A stretch of DNA of 64,000 nucleotides, from assembly GCF_026151205.1 (NCBI RefSeq), contig NC_087082.1:11789997-11853996 (forward strand), read 5' to 3'. This document shows positions 35,704 through 47,764 of the stretch, piece after piece. Every line of letters begins with the position of its first letter. Position 1 is the first letter of the stretch. The notes beneath the pieces are model-generated. The model was not told the origin of the DNA. It searched no databases and saw only the letters and a program-made list of their open reading frames with translations. Origin of the DNA: Bolinopsis microptera. Lineage: Eukaryota > Ctenophora > Tentaculata > Lobata > Bolinopsidae. Made by a program: the position numbers and the translations under genes.

Positions 35704-37761
35704 TCAGTACCTCCTATCACTGTATCTGTTAAGAGTGTTCATGATGTTAGCATTGCTGCTCTGAATATAGTACAGATACTGGGACACGGTGGCATTGGGA
35801 TATTTAGGCATTCCGGCGGGATTGTTCATGGAAACAGGGGTAACTTGTTTCTTCAACTTGGTTCGTCTGTTCTGGAACCATATCTTAACTTGGCGACTGC
35901 TCAGGGCGAGGTTACCTGGAAGATTGGGAGGGTTATAAAGTGATATTACGAAAAAACGAGGGCAAAGACTTGACCAGAACAGTACACAACTCCAGACGCC
36001 CCAACTCGTCAACTTCTACAAAACAACCGTCCTCATTATATTACTATTAGTAAACGCCAGACAGTTACAAAGTCATTTTTAGACGTACAGGTGACACCGT
36101 TAGACGGACTAGTCAAGCTATTCGTCAGCGAGTTTGTCGCCGCCTGCCGGACCGGAATTTTCTACCACCTAATTTAGTTATTTATATTGTTTGTTCGCTG
36201 ATCAACTGTTACCAAGTGTTACAATACCAAGCCCCATAATGCATGCCTGCGTTAGTCCAATAAGTTTTATTAATTTAAATTTCGCAAGAATCACGGATAT
36301 CAATTATGATAAACACTGATCTAATAGGACGGGCCACATGATAGTAATAGTATCAGGGGATCTGCAACGTCAGTGATTTTGAAAAGCTAAAAAAACTGAA
36401 TTTTAGATTTGATGAAGAAGGAATGTACTGTTCGTGATAATACCTCGAACAAGCATCGGAATGTGATAGCAGGTACATAGGTGCAGTATCTGTTAATCAC
36501 TAATAAACGTACGGACAACTTAGTGGAAATTCCTGGAAAATTTAACAAGAATATCATATATATTGTAGTACTGCCAGATCCTAGTTCAATTTGTAACGTA
36601 GTTTTATATTAACAGGATACGATGTAACAGAGTCAATAAATTTGAATGTTGCCATGGGGTGGCAAGTCCCCATACATCGTAGTCCGATAGTTTCATTGCG
36701 TCCTAATATATGGGATTTATCAATAATAAAACTATAAAAATATGCGCAAAACGCTAATCATGACGAGCGCCACAATGCTTTGAGAAAGCAATGATCCCGA
36801 ACGATTTCGATAAAAGATTAAAGTACCGGCAGTCTGTAAAAAATCGTCCTGATAACAAATTTACGAAATGGAACGAAACATTCTGGAATGAATTTTTACC
36901 ATCGCTAAATTTTGGACATAAAATACGAGCGCCCTTTTTTAAAGTATGCACCTATCCGAACAGTGATTTTGAAAATACGCAAATTATAAATTTCTCCTCT
37001 GAGGTACATAATAATATCTAGTTCTTTACTGGCTTACTCTTAGCTTTTGAAAGACTAGGTAGCTATGAGTACGTGATAAAAACACACTAACCAGGAGCTA
37101 CATATTATCTATCTAGTATTACAAAACAAAACAAAACACTGGGCCATTAAACCACTGACAGGAGCATGTTCACACAGTACAGATCACACAGTACAGAGCA
37201 TGTTCACACAGTACAGATCAGTTTATCATGAAGTCCTCAATTCGACTGAATCATGACGCAATACACAAAAACATAAGTGCAACAACAAGACAGACGAAAC
37301 ATAAAACATACAGCACAAAAACACAGACAACAGAAAACAGAAAATTACAAAAAACAGTTAACTGAACATCACAGAATAACACAGAATAACACACACTGCC
37401 CAAGCTCACCAGCAAGTTCCTCCACTTGAGCGGTGCTGAGATAAGGTCTGTGTCTAAACGTGTCCTCCATGGTCCGCAACTGCTCCGTACTGAACGAGGA
37501 TCTGAACCTCTTCGTCTTCTTGTCGTCTGTTGTCGCCAGCTTCCGAGAACTGGACGACGAGCTGCTTGTCGTCGTGACTTTCCTTTTTGGAGGCTGTATC
37601 AGAGTTTTGTTGGCGGTGCCGTAGTCGCTACCGTAGGGTATCTTGTAGGAGTGCCTGTCTTGCTGGGATCGGGAGTGAGGCAGTGTTGCCCCGGCAACGT
37701 CTGTGCTGTTTTTAGAGGGCAGGCCCAGGATACTGGATATGGAGAAAGGACTGTCGAACAT
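35704..37761 (-). CDS. homeodomain transcription factor, ANTP class, NKL-like, with eh1 motif
   Basis: Two exons: 37410-37761 and 35704-35915, donor G|GTGAGC and acceptor CCAG|GTAACC, phase 1, giving 187 residues. The start chosen is the ATG at 37761 (MFDSPFSISSILGLP). It places an eh1-type Groucho-binding motif (FSISSIL) at the N-terminus, as in many NKL proteins; an upstream in-frame start at 37845 is not ATG. The homeodomain is a full 60 residues from KRFRSSFSTEQLRTM to KIWFQNRRTKLKKQ, with F8, M16 (in place of the usual L), F20, Q44, W48, F49, Q50, N51 and R53 in place. The intron lies between homeodomain residues 35 and 36. A Ser-rich linker and basic residues precede it. It is probably a sequence-specific nuclear repressor. 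Subfamily not assigned. Confidence 0.85.
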
Positions 37762-40386
37762 ATCTAAAATTAATTTCTTTAGAAATCCATTAAAATCTGA
37801 TATCCAGAACCTGATATCATAAGTATCATCGACAACAAATGACAAAGATAAAGCTTTACAACAAATAATTAGAGTAATAGCGGGGATATTATTCAGCTTG
37901 GGCTATTCAGCGATCGGCGCCAAATCATTAGGTCAAGGCAAAAAACAATAACAAAAAGAAAGCGGGATTGGTTGAAACGAGATTAAATCAGCAGGGAGGG
38001 AGCAACGTGAGAGGGAAGCCGCTCGCTGCTCCCCGGTTTCTAGTACAACGACAAATTCGGGAAATTTGACTCGTAATAGTGACGATCTCCTGACCCCTGA
38101 TGATCGCATTTATGTGCCCGGAGTTGTGGATGGTATACGCAAGGCAACTGGAAGAACCACGATACTGAACTGTGAACACTTCTTTACGGAGGGCAAAAAA
38201 TTGTTACAACTTGTCAAAAATTGAGGTTCGTTTTTTGTATTTATGAGAAGGATCCCGTCTATAATAATAAGAGTAATAGACATGCATTATCTTTGTACTT
38301 GTAATCGTGAGCTTAAAGGCTGGATTGGATTAGTAACGCAATAACGATTAGGACAGGACAAGATAGTAGTTGGGAGAACCGAGCAGGGGATATCTAGTCA
38401 GCTCCCTCTAAAACCCCTTCTTAAGAGATTTACCGACATCTACTGGATCAAGGTCAGTACAGCTACTTCCGATTGACTTCCACACCAGGGACACGTTAGT
38501 CAGGAATGCTACTTTATGATGATCACGCTAAATTCCAGGTAGATCGAACCAAGCAGCGACAATCTCCCATACTTCTTAAACTTGTTACAGCGAAATTTCA
38601 TCAATTAAATGTTAAATCTTGTCAGACATATCCGATGGGGGAAGGGAGAGGTGCCTATTAAGGGAGCTGACCTAAATTAGGAGTTCACAATAATTACCTA
38701 CTTGACTCTCACGTCTAAAAAGGTTACGCTGTACGTCTGAAGGGATGTCTTACAAATCGTAATGTCTAGCTTATCGCCAATTCAGATAGACTGACCTAAT
38801 TTCCCACGGACCACATTAGTTTTAAAACGTGATGGCTTCATGCCGACAAAAAGACATGCAATCCAAGAATGGCGACTTTTAGGTCAAAGGGGATCAAAAA
38901 CGTTCAGCTTCATGCACAATGGTTGCGGGTACGCAAATAATCCATAATTCCCCTATTTCATTAGGTTCGAGGCTAAACTTAGCAGGCCTGTAGACGTTCA
39001 TTATTTTGTAAAGCCAAGAATAGGTCAAGCTATCAGAGATCTTGTGGGTATCCGGATTGAAGCTGGTGCCCAGACTTCGCACGCCGCGTCTATTTGAGGG
39101 ATATTTCATATCCTGTTGTCTCCATTGGATACAAAAATAATAGGTGGCGTTAATTTTTCAATAAAGCGGTAAAGACAATCTATTTCATTATTTTATTATT
39201 ACTATTTTATCATTATGACGAATTAATTCAGGAATTTCTTTTTACGAATGAGCGAATGCCATTTTCCTTAGACGATTGAAGCAGAGGTTAAACTGCTAGA
39301 GCTCAGCATTCCGAAGCGTCAAGGTATTTTCTTAATGGGTGCACTGTTTTTATTGCGTTTAGAAGAGAAAAGGGCAATATTGCAATAGTAGAATGTCTGA
39401 CAATCTGAAATTGGGATAGTTCCCACTCAATTTGAAAAGTTTTCAGACAGGAACGAAAGTAACGCAAGAAAACAAACTGATAATAGCAAGTGAGCTTTAC
39501 AGAGGATTGTGTAGTTTTATTGGGCTCGGTTTTCTTTCTAATTTTTATAACAACCCCGTAATTTCAACAGCCAGCGCGGAGTTCGTCCGTTCTGGTCACG
39601 TGACATTACCTCACAGCCACGTGACACTGTTTCTTGCTTCTGATTGGTGTAGAGTGACAAGGTGGTGTCACGCCATTGGTCGGACAGGGTGATCTAAATG
39701 CTCGGCAAAGCAGTCAGAAGTATGTTATCTATTAGAGGCCGGCCACCTCGGGCACAGGTCACGTGCCCCTCGTTTAAAGTTGATCCCAACCCTGAAATTA
39801 TCAAAAAATTCTCGGCTGACCCGATTTTAATAATTTCGTATTATGCTTGTATAGGACGGTCCCTCCCGCGATGTTCCACGGAATATGTTTTCATTAATCA
39901 ACCATTTTCCCGGTAATCCCTATTTGACCGGTAATCTAGAATTTTTCCCTCAAAGGAGAAACTCTGAGATCTAAATTTTAATCGGGTTTATCAGTATATT
40001 GACGTGGGAGGAGGGTTTAAATTATTTGGTACGAAACCATTAGCACCTGGCTACTTAGCACAGATCAGTTTGCACCAGCTAGTGAAGTAGCGTGAAGTAG
40101 GGCCGGTGGAATGCGTAAGATGTCATGGGAGGGTGGAGGCCCAGTCCCTCTCTCTCCATATCCCGTCTAAATCTCAACCTTCCTCGTCTAGATTCTAACA
40201 TCCCTCAAAGACACGCTCTCAGCTTCAATTTGGGAAAGATTTGAACGTTCTACCGGCCAAACCGTTTAAATCGATTAAGAGGAAATGAAGGTCCGTTATC
40301 TTGACCATTAGGGGTAAAACGTAAAACAGATGTTGCGGGTAAAATGACGTGGTGATAACATGGTGATAACGGTGAGAGGTACGGAC
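37762..40386. other. intergenic stretch upstream of the homeobox gene
   Basis: No gene is supported. Two CACGTGAC sites with a nearby attggt motif lie at 39590-39660. A possible last exon of the PCMTD-like gene (frame FPKLKLRACL before a stop, near 40205-40240) could not be phased. Confidence 0.4.
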
Positions 40387-43300
40387 CTTGGCAAGGTGCT
40401 CTCTTCCCAGCAGTTGGTAGATTTCAAACCGGCACATCTCTTGTAGCGTTTCTATCCTTGTACCTGCAGATTATATTGGTCAGGTACATGATATCCTTGT
40501 CCGAATATTGTGGTTCTTATAATGATGGGAATAGATAATATTATAGTGGACTAATGACTAGTACATTACTTTTCAATTTTACAACTTTGAGTTCTAATAA
40601 ACTTGATATGGATTAATCTTGAGGGGTAAAGAAACCCACTGATTTGAAAGATGTGAGGATCTCTTTCTTCAGGCTCCTCGTCTCCGACCACTTCCTCTGC
40701 AATCATTTGAGGAGTCAGGAGGGGCCGGAAGGAGACTGACATCAGCTCCTTACACGTGAAACTGTCGTCATCACGTGTCACACAGATCAGCTGAAAATGG
40801 AATCAGGTGATTGGTTCATACTCGTCAACTTAATACGAATTCAGAGTGTTTATTTTTGAGGTACTTTTACTTTCTTTTTCTAACAAAACTTTGCAGATTA
40901 TATTTCATAGAATTAAGATTACAAATTCGATAACTTTGGGCTTTGCCTCAAGTTTGAAGCTTCAGAAATCAATTGTGTGAAGTTGAGGTTATGAAAGTAA
41001 TTTTTGACAGTATAGCTGAAACTTAATCCATAAAACGTCAAAATACCAGATCATCAAATACTATGATGTTCTTCCAAGCCTAGGAGTGGGGTTTCCGATT
41101 TCTAACTCCATATAATATTACTAAACAATTAAATGTTAATTAGTGACGTAGCAAACCCGCAAGTAAATTGCTATTAGCTCATCATTACCCCACTTAACGA
41201 TTTACCACGGTCACCACTTACCCCAACCAAATTAGTTTTCTGTAATTAAATCCTAATAATGGTGTAACTTCAAGTGGTAGAGGCCGCGGAGAGGACAGAG
41301 GGTTTGAGCGTCTCCGCCACTGAGCTGAGTGAGCCCCGCGGAGAGGACAGAGGGTTTGAGCGTCTCCGCCACTGAGCCACTAGTTTGTTGGTTAGCGTGA
41401 TCTTTATAACCGCTACTAATAGGCCATAAAGGAAAGCCATTTTAAGCCGTACGCACTGACCCCACAGAGTTATTGAATCAACAAATTGTTGTAAACTACT
41501 ACTTAGTAACAGAGTAGCAAATAGTTAAATATAAAAAGAAAATCCTGTCTGTGCCCGCCCGGCTGTGCTGATTGGGGAGAAATATGAGTAAATTGTAGTT
41601 TGAGAGAGGGTGAGGTGGCGGTTTAAAAGGTTACAAACTATTCTGCGGTCTGAGTTGGGAAGTATGAGTAGGGGCAGTCTTTTAAACAACTATCAGAAGA
41701 GGGTGATAGAAAGAGTTAAAAACAGGGTGAAAATGGAGAGATTATTGTTTTGTTCGGAGCTCAGATAAAACTTCTACTGTAGAGCTTTTGTTCTTTATCG
41801 ACAATTTCTTCTTTATCGATAATGGGTTTTTATTTGCTTTAGGCAATGGTAAAGATTATGAAGAGCTAAGAGTCGTAGATACCTTTTGGCTTTTAAGTGC
41901 GGTATTAAATCGTGAATCATTCGATCCTGCATTTTTTCCGATTTTTGGGATTTTTATTGCCAAATTATACATAAAGATGCCGCAACCGCCGCAACTAAAT
42001 GGTGTCTAAGTGGTTAAAAACGAAATATATAAGATGCTGCATTTACTACTTTACTTTTATTAATTATTTTGTTAACTATTTACTACTATATTTTACCTTG
42101 TTCATGTATGGCATGACCAGTTTGCCGCGGTTTGCTAGAAGGGAACAGAAGGTCCGTTTGTGAGACTGGGGAACCTCAGCTCCGACGTAGATACGATCGT
42201 ACTTTCTGTATCCTGAACATGTTATGAAGTCGTCTGAGAAACGATGACGTCAGAGTTAAAAGTAATGCCATGACGAATTAACTTAATTATCTGGTGAAAT
42301 CGTGACAGTATCCAAGAAGCCAGACTAGTCCAAAATTCGACCTAGCTCTTCATTATTCATGTCTTACTATTTTTAACTGGAACATTTTAACGAGTTCACA
42401 TAATATCTCCTCACCGGTGTCAATATCCAGCCCGTTTCCACATACAAATAGCGGAATAGCGAGACCAGTAGCGTCAAACATGATGCACTGTGTGATGTAT
42501 TTCTCAAGACACTGGTAACTGTGTTCAACTGCCTGCTTTCGTACTTCTATACCGTGGTTCAAGGCACCTGAAGTGATCTCTAATAAGTTATGTTTTATTA
42601 CAAATTAGAATACCTACTCAAACTATCACTATTATATGACAATTTATCGATATGCGACAGATCACAAATTTTAAATCCTTAATTTATGCGAGTTTGTTAA
42701 GCAAGCAGTCAAGTAGTATACCATATTATCATGTATAAAGCCACAATACAGGATTTATTGCAGTGGCTCAGCTATATTGACACTAGAAGCAATAGTGCCA
42801 GGATTAAGCGCTCATTTTCAGCACCCATTTGGAGTCTAATATCTTTCGACGTATTACTTGCAATATTCGCAGAAGCTAATGAACCTTCTATCAGATAGAT
42901 CATTCGTTTATCTAATACAGATAAACGAATGATCAGTATCAAGATACGCACTCACAGTCGCTGTCACCAATAAGAAGTGATTATTGATAATAGCATATTA
43001 CAATAATTGATGAAATATGAACTCTATAATATTCACAAGTTCCCCAATAATAAGACGGCTAAATTTTAGCTGTCTGTCCAATGATTCAAATGTGCCTATC
43101 CACTCCTTTGAACGAATTAACGAACCTTGTACTTGATTGGTTGGTTTTTGTCACGTGATACGAATACCGTGCTCTGATTGGTCGCTTTGAACAAATTAAC
43201 TAACCATGTCCGATTAGATAGCCAATAACGGTCGATAAGTAGCCAGTCCCGCTTCCAACGTTCAGAAACGAGTTCCCTGCAGTAGACACACAGATTAATT

Positions 43301-45263
43301 CTTTAATATAAGCTCTATAAATCATAATATTACAAATATGTTTCTTTAAGTAACAATACAGAAACAATCTTTGGTAAAGTTGCTTCTTTAATTTTCCTTT
43401 AATTTTATATAACTGCTTTATTTGCAGATCATTAGGCTGCATCTATTAAACAGAATAAAGAGATCGGACAGCGTCTGGGATCTGGGGAGGTCGAGTAAAA
43501 GAGTTAAGTCACGTGACAGTGTGTTTTGCATCTGATTGGTCACACCGCTGCAAGCTGAATGGTTTATCGCTGCTACTTTTTTCCAAGAATTTATCCTTGT
43601 CTAGTTCAACTAAACAGTAGTTAAGAATCCTTCCGTTCTAGATTACCCGATACTGCGTGACATGCTAATGTTCGTGATTATATAATGATAAAGTTAAATT
43701 ACAATATCATTTCATCGTGGCCTCTCTCTTGGGTATTAACCGTATAGTAGAACAGGATAATGGCAGGGAGGTGAACCCATCTTTTTACCCACACGTGACA
43801 GTGTTTAACCATTCCGCTTCCAGCATTGATTAATCAAAATCCTAAATCACTTTCACGTGATAAAATATTTTCTTTCACCTCATCGTACGTAAAAGATTAT
43901 GTTTTAACCTGATCTTTAAAAGAAGAATGGTTGTATGAACCCCATGGTAAACTATAACAACCCGTGACATTTAGCACGTGACAGTCACGTGGTAAAAACC
44001 CGTACCTGGCCGAATATCCAGCGCCTCCACCACAGCAGCGTAGATACACGGAGCTGAGAGGTGGCGCGTAGGTGTTGTCCGTCTTTCTCAAGGTCTGATC
44101 AGGACCATAGACCTGCGTGTTGGGGAAGCCACTGATGTAATCACCTCGGTCTACATAGCGAAATGCTTGTTCCACGCTTTCAGTCGCTGAAAAGAGAGGA
44201 TTATTCTTCTTTATGTTATTTTTTCCTTTTCACCCTTTTGAAAAAAGGCAATAGTGAAAGGTTACGAATGGACGTTTTTGCAGAAAAACGTGGATTTTGG
44301 AGATAGCGGTAGGTGGGTCAAATATATGTCGTGTTCCTTACTTACTTGCTTCCGTTCGTTACCATGTCAACTTGCCGCGCGCACGCGCACGGGGATTGCT
44401 TGCGGAGATGTGGTGTATAGCTAGTCTGTGGTCAATGAATGCGCGGCACGATCGTATTTTAATGTATACTAGTAATGTATAGTATTTTGTAATAAGCCCA
44501 ACTAGAATGTGGCACGCGTAGTCTACTGATGTTTCAATATTATTATTATAAGGTGAGCTGATTAGAGCTTATATTAATAGTTACAGTGAAATGGAAATCT
44601 AGCGTCCGCCAAAACGAAACAATGGGCGCAATTCTTGTTTAGATTTAAGTTGTTTATTCAATTTTTTGATACTTGAATCCTAGATAAGCTCAATTTTATG
44701 AAATAGATATTATGTTGTAAATCTAAATAAACGAAATATAGTTGTACATGTATTTCTATTCGTTTATTTACTTTATTCGTCTGAATAGCAGTTAAATACA
44801 GTATTGCTACTATTTCAACAAGCTCACTTGTTCCAGCGAGTCAACTTTGTAAATACCTTAGAACAGATCAAGCTAATATTAAGATAAGTATAACATTAAA
44901 GTAAGTATTGTATCTGAAACGGAATTTAACAACAATTTCATTACCTAGATTAATATTAAACACTAATCACTATTTCAAAACTTTCGACAATTCGTTTTAG
45001 GAGTTTATGGAAATTCATTAATATTAATTGTTAGTCTGACAATCAGTAAAATCGGCTGCCAGTAAGTACTAGAGCAATCATCACCAATTAATCTTTCAGT
45101 GAACAAAAAATTGCAAATAAATAATAGTCCAATAACGTTTTCATCACGTAAGATCACGTGCACCAAATTTAACCATTTAATAAAACTAACCAATGTACTT
45201 CTCCTGAATAAGAACATCAACCAGTTCGTCGTTGTCTCTACCCGCACTGTGTGTTCCTCCCAT
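40387..45263 (-). CDS. PCMTD-like protein (isoaspartyl methyltransferase fold plus SOCS-like box), frameshift in exon 2
   Basis: Seven exons with matching phases: 45191-45263, 44006-44186, 43205-43276, 42415-42567, 42097-42212, 40640-40790, 40387-40463 (at least 274 residues). The N-terminus MGGTHSAGRDNDELVDVLIQ matches the conserved PCMTD start, whose Gly2 is myristoylated in relatives. The methyltransferase fold shows HLSAPCIYAAVVEALDIRPG, motif I VGSGTGYLS, NHGIEV, YDRIYVGAEV and LVMPYM. The last exon reads ETLQEMCRFEIYQLLGREHL, a SOCS-type box; PCMTD proteins bind Elongin B/C and Cullin-5 and are thought to recruit damaged proteins. Exon 2 is 181 nt; the reading frame needs 180. One extra base lies at about 44063-44064 in GGTGGCG. 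Everything else is intact, so this may be a sequencing error or a fresh mutation. The extreme C-terminus was not found. Confidence 0.85.
41284..41387. repeat. 52-bp tandem duplication
   Basis: Two copies of a GC-rich unit (ccgcggagaggacagagggt then gcgtctccgccactgag), nearly identical, inside the intron between PCMTD-like exons 5 and 6. Confidence 0.85.
42898..42934. repeat. perfect 16-bp hairpin
   Basis: GATCATTCGTTTATCT, a five-base loop AATAC, then the exact inverse AGATAAACGAATGATC. It lies in an intron of the PCMTD-like gene (between exons 3 and 4). Confidence 0.85.
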
Positions 45264-45885
45264 CACTCTATCAGCTTCTCACACAGTAATAACCCTGCTT
45301 TTTGTTGCCCTGATTTCATTCTACCGTGAAGATGGGTTAGCTTTCCACTTTATTTATATCACCAGTTAATTTTGAACTATGAAGTAAAGAAGTAATTAAT
45401 GTTTCGGTACATAGGGAAAAACTTAACAAGAAACAACATTAATCGTCTTAGATTCTAAAGTATGTATAATGTACAACGAATAGAAAAATACTTGTAGTAC
45501 AAACTAAAAGTAACAATCAAAATAATATGTTTACGAAAAATAATAGTCGATCTAAATAAAGCTATGATTTAAAACCTTGCTTGATAAATGATAACAATAA
45601 AGCACTACCATATTCAGTAAGATCATTGTCAACAAGATCTTTTTATACAACAGTTCCCCACTCTTTGTAAAGTTTGCAATAGAAACAAGTCTGGAAGCAT
45701 GAATCATTATACTGCACGATGTTTAGTAGTTCATAGATACAAAATATATAATGCATTTCCAGGATCAGAATTTGTGTCAGGAAAATCTTTAACTTCGGAA
45801 AATTGTTACTCCAAACAACATAATAATATAAGTGCGGTAGGTGCAGAAAAAAAACCGACGACTTATTATAAGTTCAGAGATATGG
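45264..45885. other. region upstream of the PCMTD-like gene
   Basis: AT-rich, likely containing the promoter. No TATA box or initiator is clear at a fitting distance. No gene seen. Confidence 0.4.
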
Positions 45886-46066
45886 GTCAGTTGAGGGAAA
45901 TTGGGGTAAGTTGAGAGAAATTGGGGTCGGTTGAGAGAGATTAGGGTCGCGGTCGGTTGAGAGAAATCGGGGCCAGTTGAGAGAAATTGGGGTCGGTTGA
46001 GAGAAATTAGGGTCGCGGTCGGTTGAGAGAAATCGGGGCCAGTTGAGAGAATTTGGGGTCGGTTGT
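45886..46066. repeat. minisatellite of about 20-bp units
   Basis: About nine units of the type ggtcggttgagagaaattgg, with variants and a higher-order pattern (ggtcgcggtcggttgagaga recurs at about 75 bp). Confidence 0.9.
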
Positions 46067-46439
46067 TACTCATTACTACAGCATGCAGAGAGATCCTCTC
46101 TATAATAACCATTTCTTGTCACCAGGTTACCGTATTTACTGTAATCGGATCTGCCCATTTATTAACGCCTGATTTTACATTAATACATAGAATGCTAAAC
46201 ATGGATCATTTTTAAAACGTCCTGCACCTTCACCATCAGCTGATCCTAGCACTAGTTTGCTGGCTCCTAAAAAGCCAAACGTTTCCGCTAAATAAGGATA
46301 TATTTTGACTGCATCTTGAGCTCAGGAATTTAGTTCTTCCCTTTAATCTTTATGAAAGGAAAGCTGTTCTGCAAACCGTGCAATGTTGTCATAGACCATC
46401 GTCGCATATTACTCTTTTATCATAAACGGAAAATCATCA

Positions 46440-46760
46440 GAATAGAAGAATAAAATTCACAAAAAGCTTCTCTCAGATTTCCTTGACCTAAATTTCACAA
46501 TTTTGACTGAATTTCTGACCAATGACCAATCAGTGAGGTCAGTATGAGTGACACAAGTCACCATCGAGGTACTGGAAGCTGCTTATCCGGAGAAAACTTT
46601 GATGAAAGGAAAATTATGGAAATGTCCTACATTTTCAGATATATATCACCTTTCCTCGATCCAAATGTCACTGTTTTGACTGAATTTTTCTTCAATTACC
46701 AATAAGTGAGTTCACTATGGATGACACGATTGAGGTCTTAACTTGACACCTTGATACCCA
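46440..46760. repeat. dispersed repeat R1, copy 3 (empty hAT site)
   Basis: Contains gaggtcagtatgagtgacac followed by aagtcaccatcgaggtac. This is the uninterrupted version of the sequence into which hAT element 1 inserted at 6794. No coding content. Confidence 0.75.
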
Positions 46761-47130
46761 AAGAAAGCTTTTATAAACGGAAAATCATCAGAATAGAAGG
46801 AAACATTTTGGATTATTATTGAAAAATAGCTTTTCTGTGGTTTCCTTGATCAAAATTCCTTGATCAAAATTGATCAAAAGGAAACATTTTGGATTATTAT
46901 TGAATAATAGCTTTTCTGTGGTTTCCTTGATCAAAATTTCACAGTTTAGAGTGAATTTTTGACCAGTGACCAATCAGTGAACTAGTGAAGTTAGTGTAGG
47001 TGATACAAGTCATGATCGAGGTACTGAAACCTGAATATTGGGAGAAAACTTTGATGAAAGGAAAATCATGAAAATGATATCATCTTTCCTCGATCCAAAT
47101 TTCACTGTTTTGACTGTTTAGCTTGTCCAT
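46760..47130. repeat. dispersed repeat R1, copy 4, with internal duplication
   Basis: A block containing ggaaacattttggattatta and agcttttctgtggtttcctt occurs twice (about 46798-46850 and 46878-46935), then the R1 sequence runs to about 47130. Confidence 0.65.
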
Positions 47131-47327
47131 TGTTAATGGACTAATCCGGCGCGCTAGTTCACAGAGCTTTGCTTTCTGTTTTCTGTTTTGAAAAGAAGGC
47201 ACCCAATACTTTGAAGAAATTTGAACGTATATCATTCATCTACTTGCTTAACTCACCCTATAACAGAGATTGGCATGCCGAGAAAATGTATTCTTGCACA
47301 AACATTGAACAAAAACCATGAAAAACC

Positions 47328-47418
47328 TTACTGGGCCACGCTCAGCCTAGCCTGTCATTCCGTCTAATCTCTATACGGTTTATGTTTATAAACATGATAG
47401 CCTGAGGTCCCCAGGTAA
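47328..47418. mobile_element. 80-bp-family hAT-like MITE, copy C (91 bp)
   Basis: Starts TTACTGGGCC and ends CCCCAGGTAA (reverse orientation to copies A and B). Flanked by the perfect 8-bp direct repeat gaaaaacc (47320-47327 and 47419-47426). Confidence 0.85.
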
Positions 47419-47764
47419 GAAAAACCCTTCTAATACCCTCAAATATATTGCACAAGACCACTATGATAGATTCCACCTTAAGTATATCAAGTGGTCCTTG
47501 TCTAATCTAAAGCATCAATCATAGGTTGCTGGGGCAATAGTGGGTGCCATCCGCTATTCTTTGAAGCCTGAACTTGCATTAAATTTCTATAAGTAAGTAC
47601 GGTAAGTAAGTAAAAAAATTATGACATAACATCATCACACATGTCTACAAAGTATCAAATCACTATTATGGACAAAATATAAATATCTTACCACCAAAAT
47701 TAATAAATTATTAACTACAACTTTATTTTTTTTAAAGTTCAAAAAGCATCCCCAAAAGATAACC

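Noticed and set aside
35538-35720. Frame with repeated MSRH units
   Set aside because: Translation of the 12-bp tandem repeat next to the homeobox stop codon.
37426-37767. 113-codon plus-strand frame
   Set aside because: Antisense of the homeobox first exon, which has an eh1 motif and homeodomain in the minus frame.
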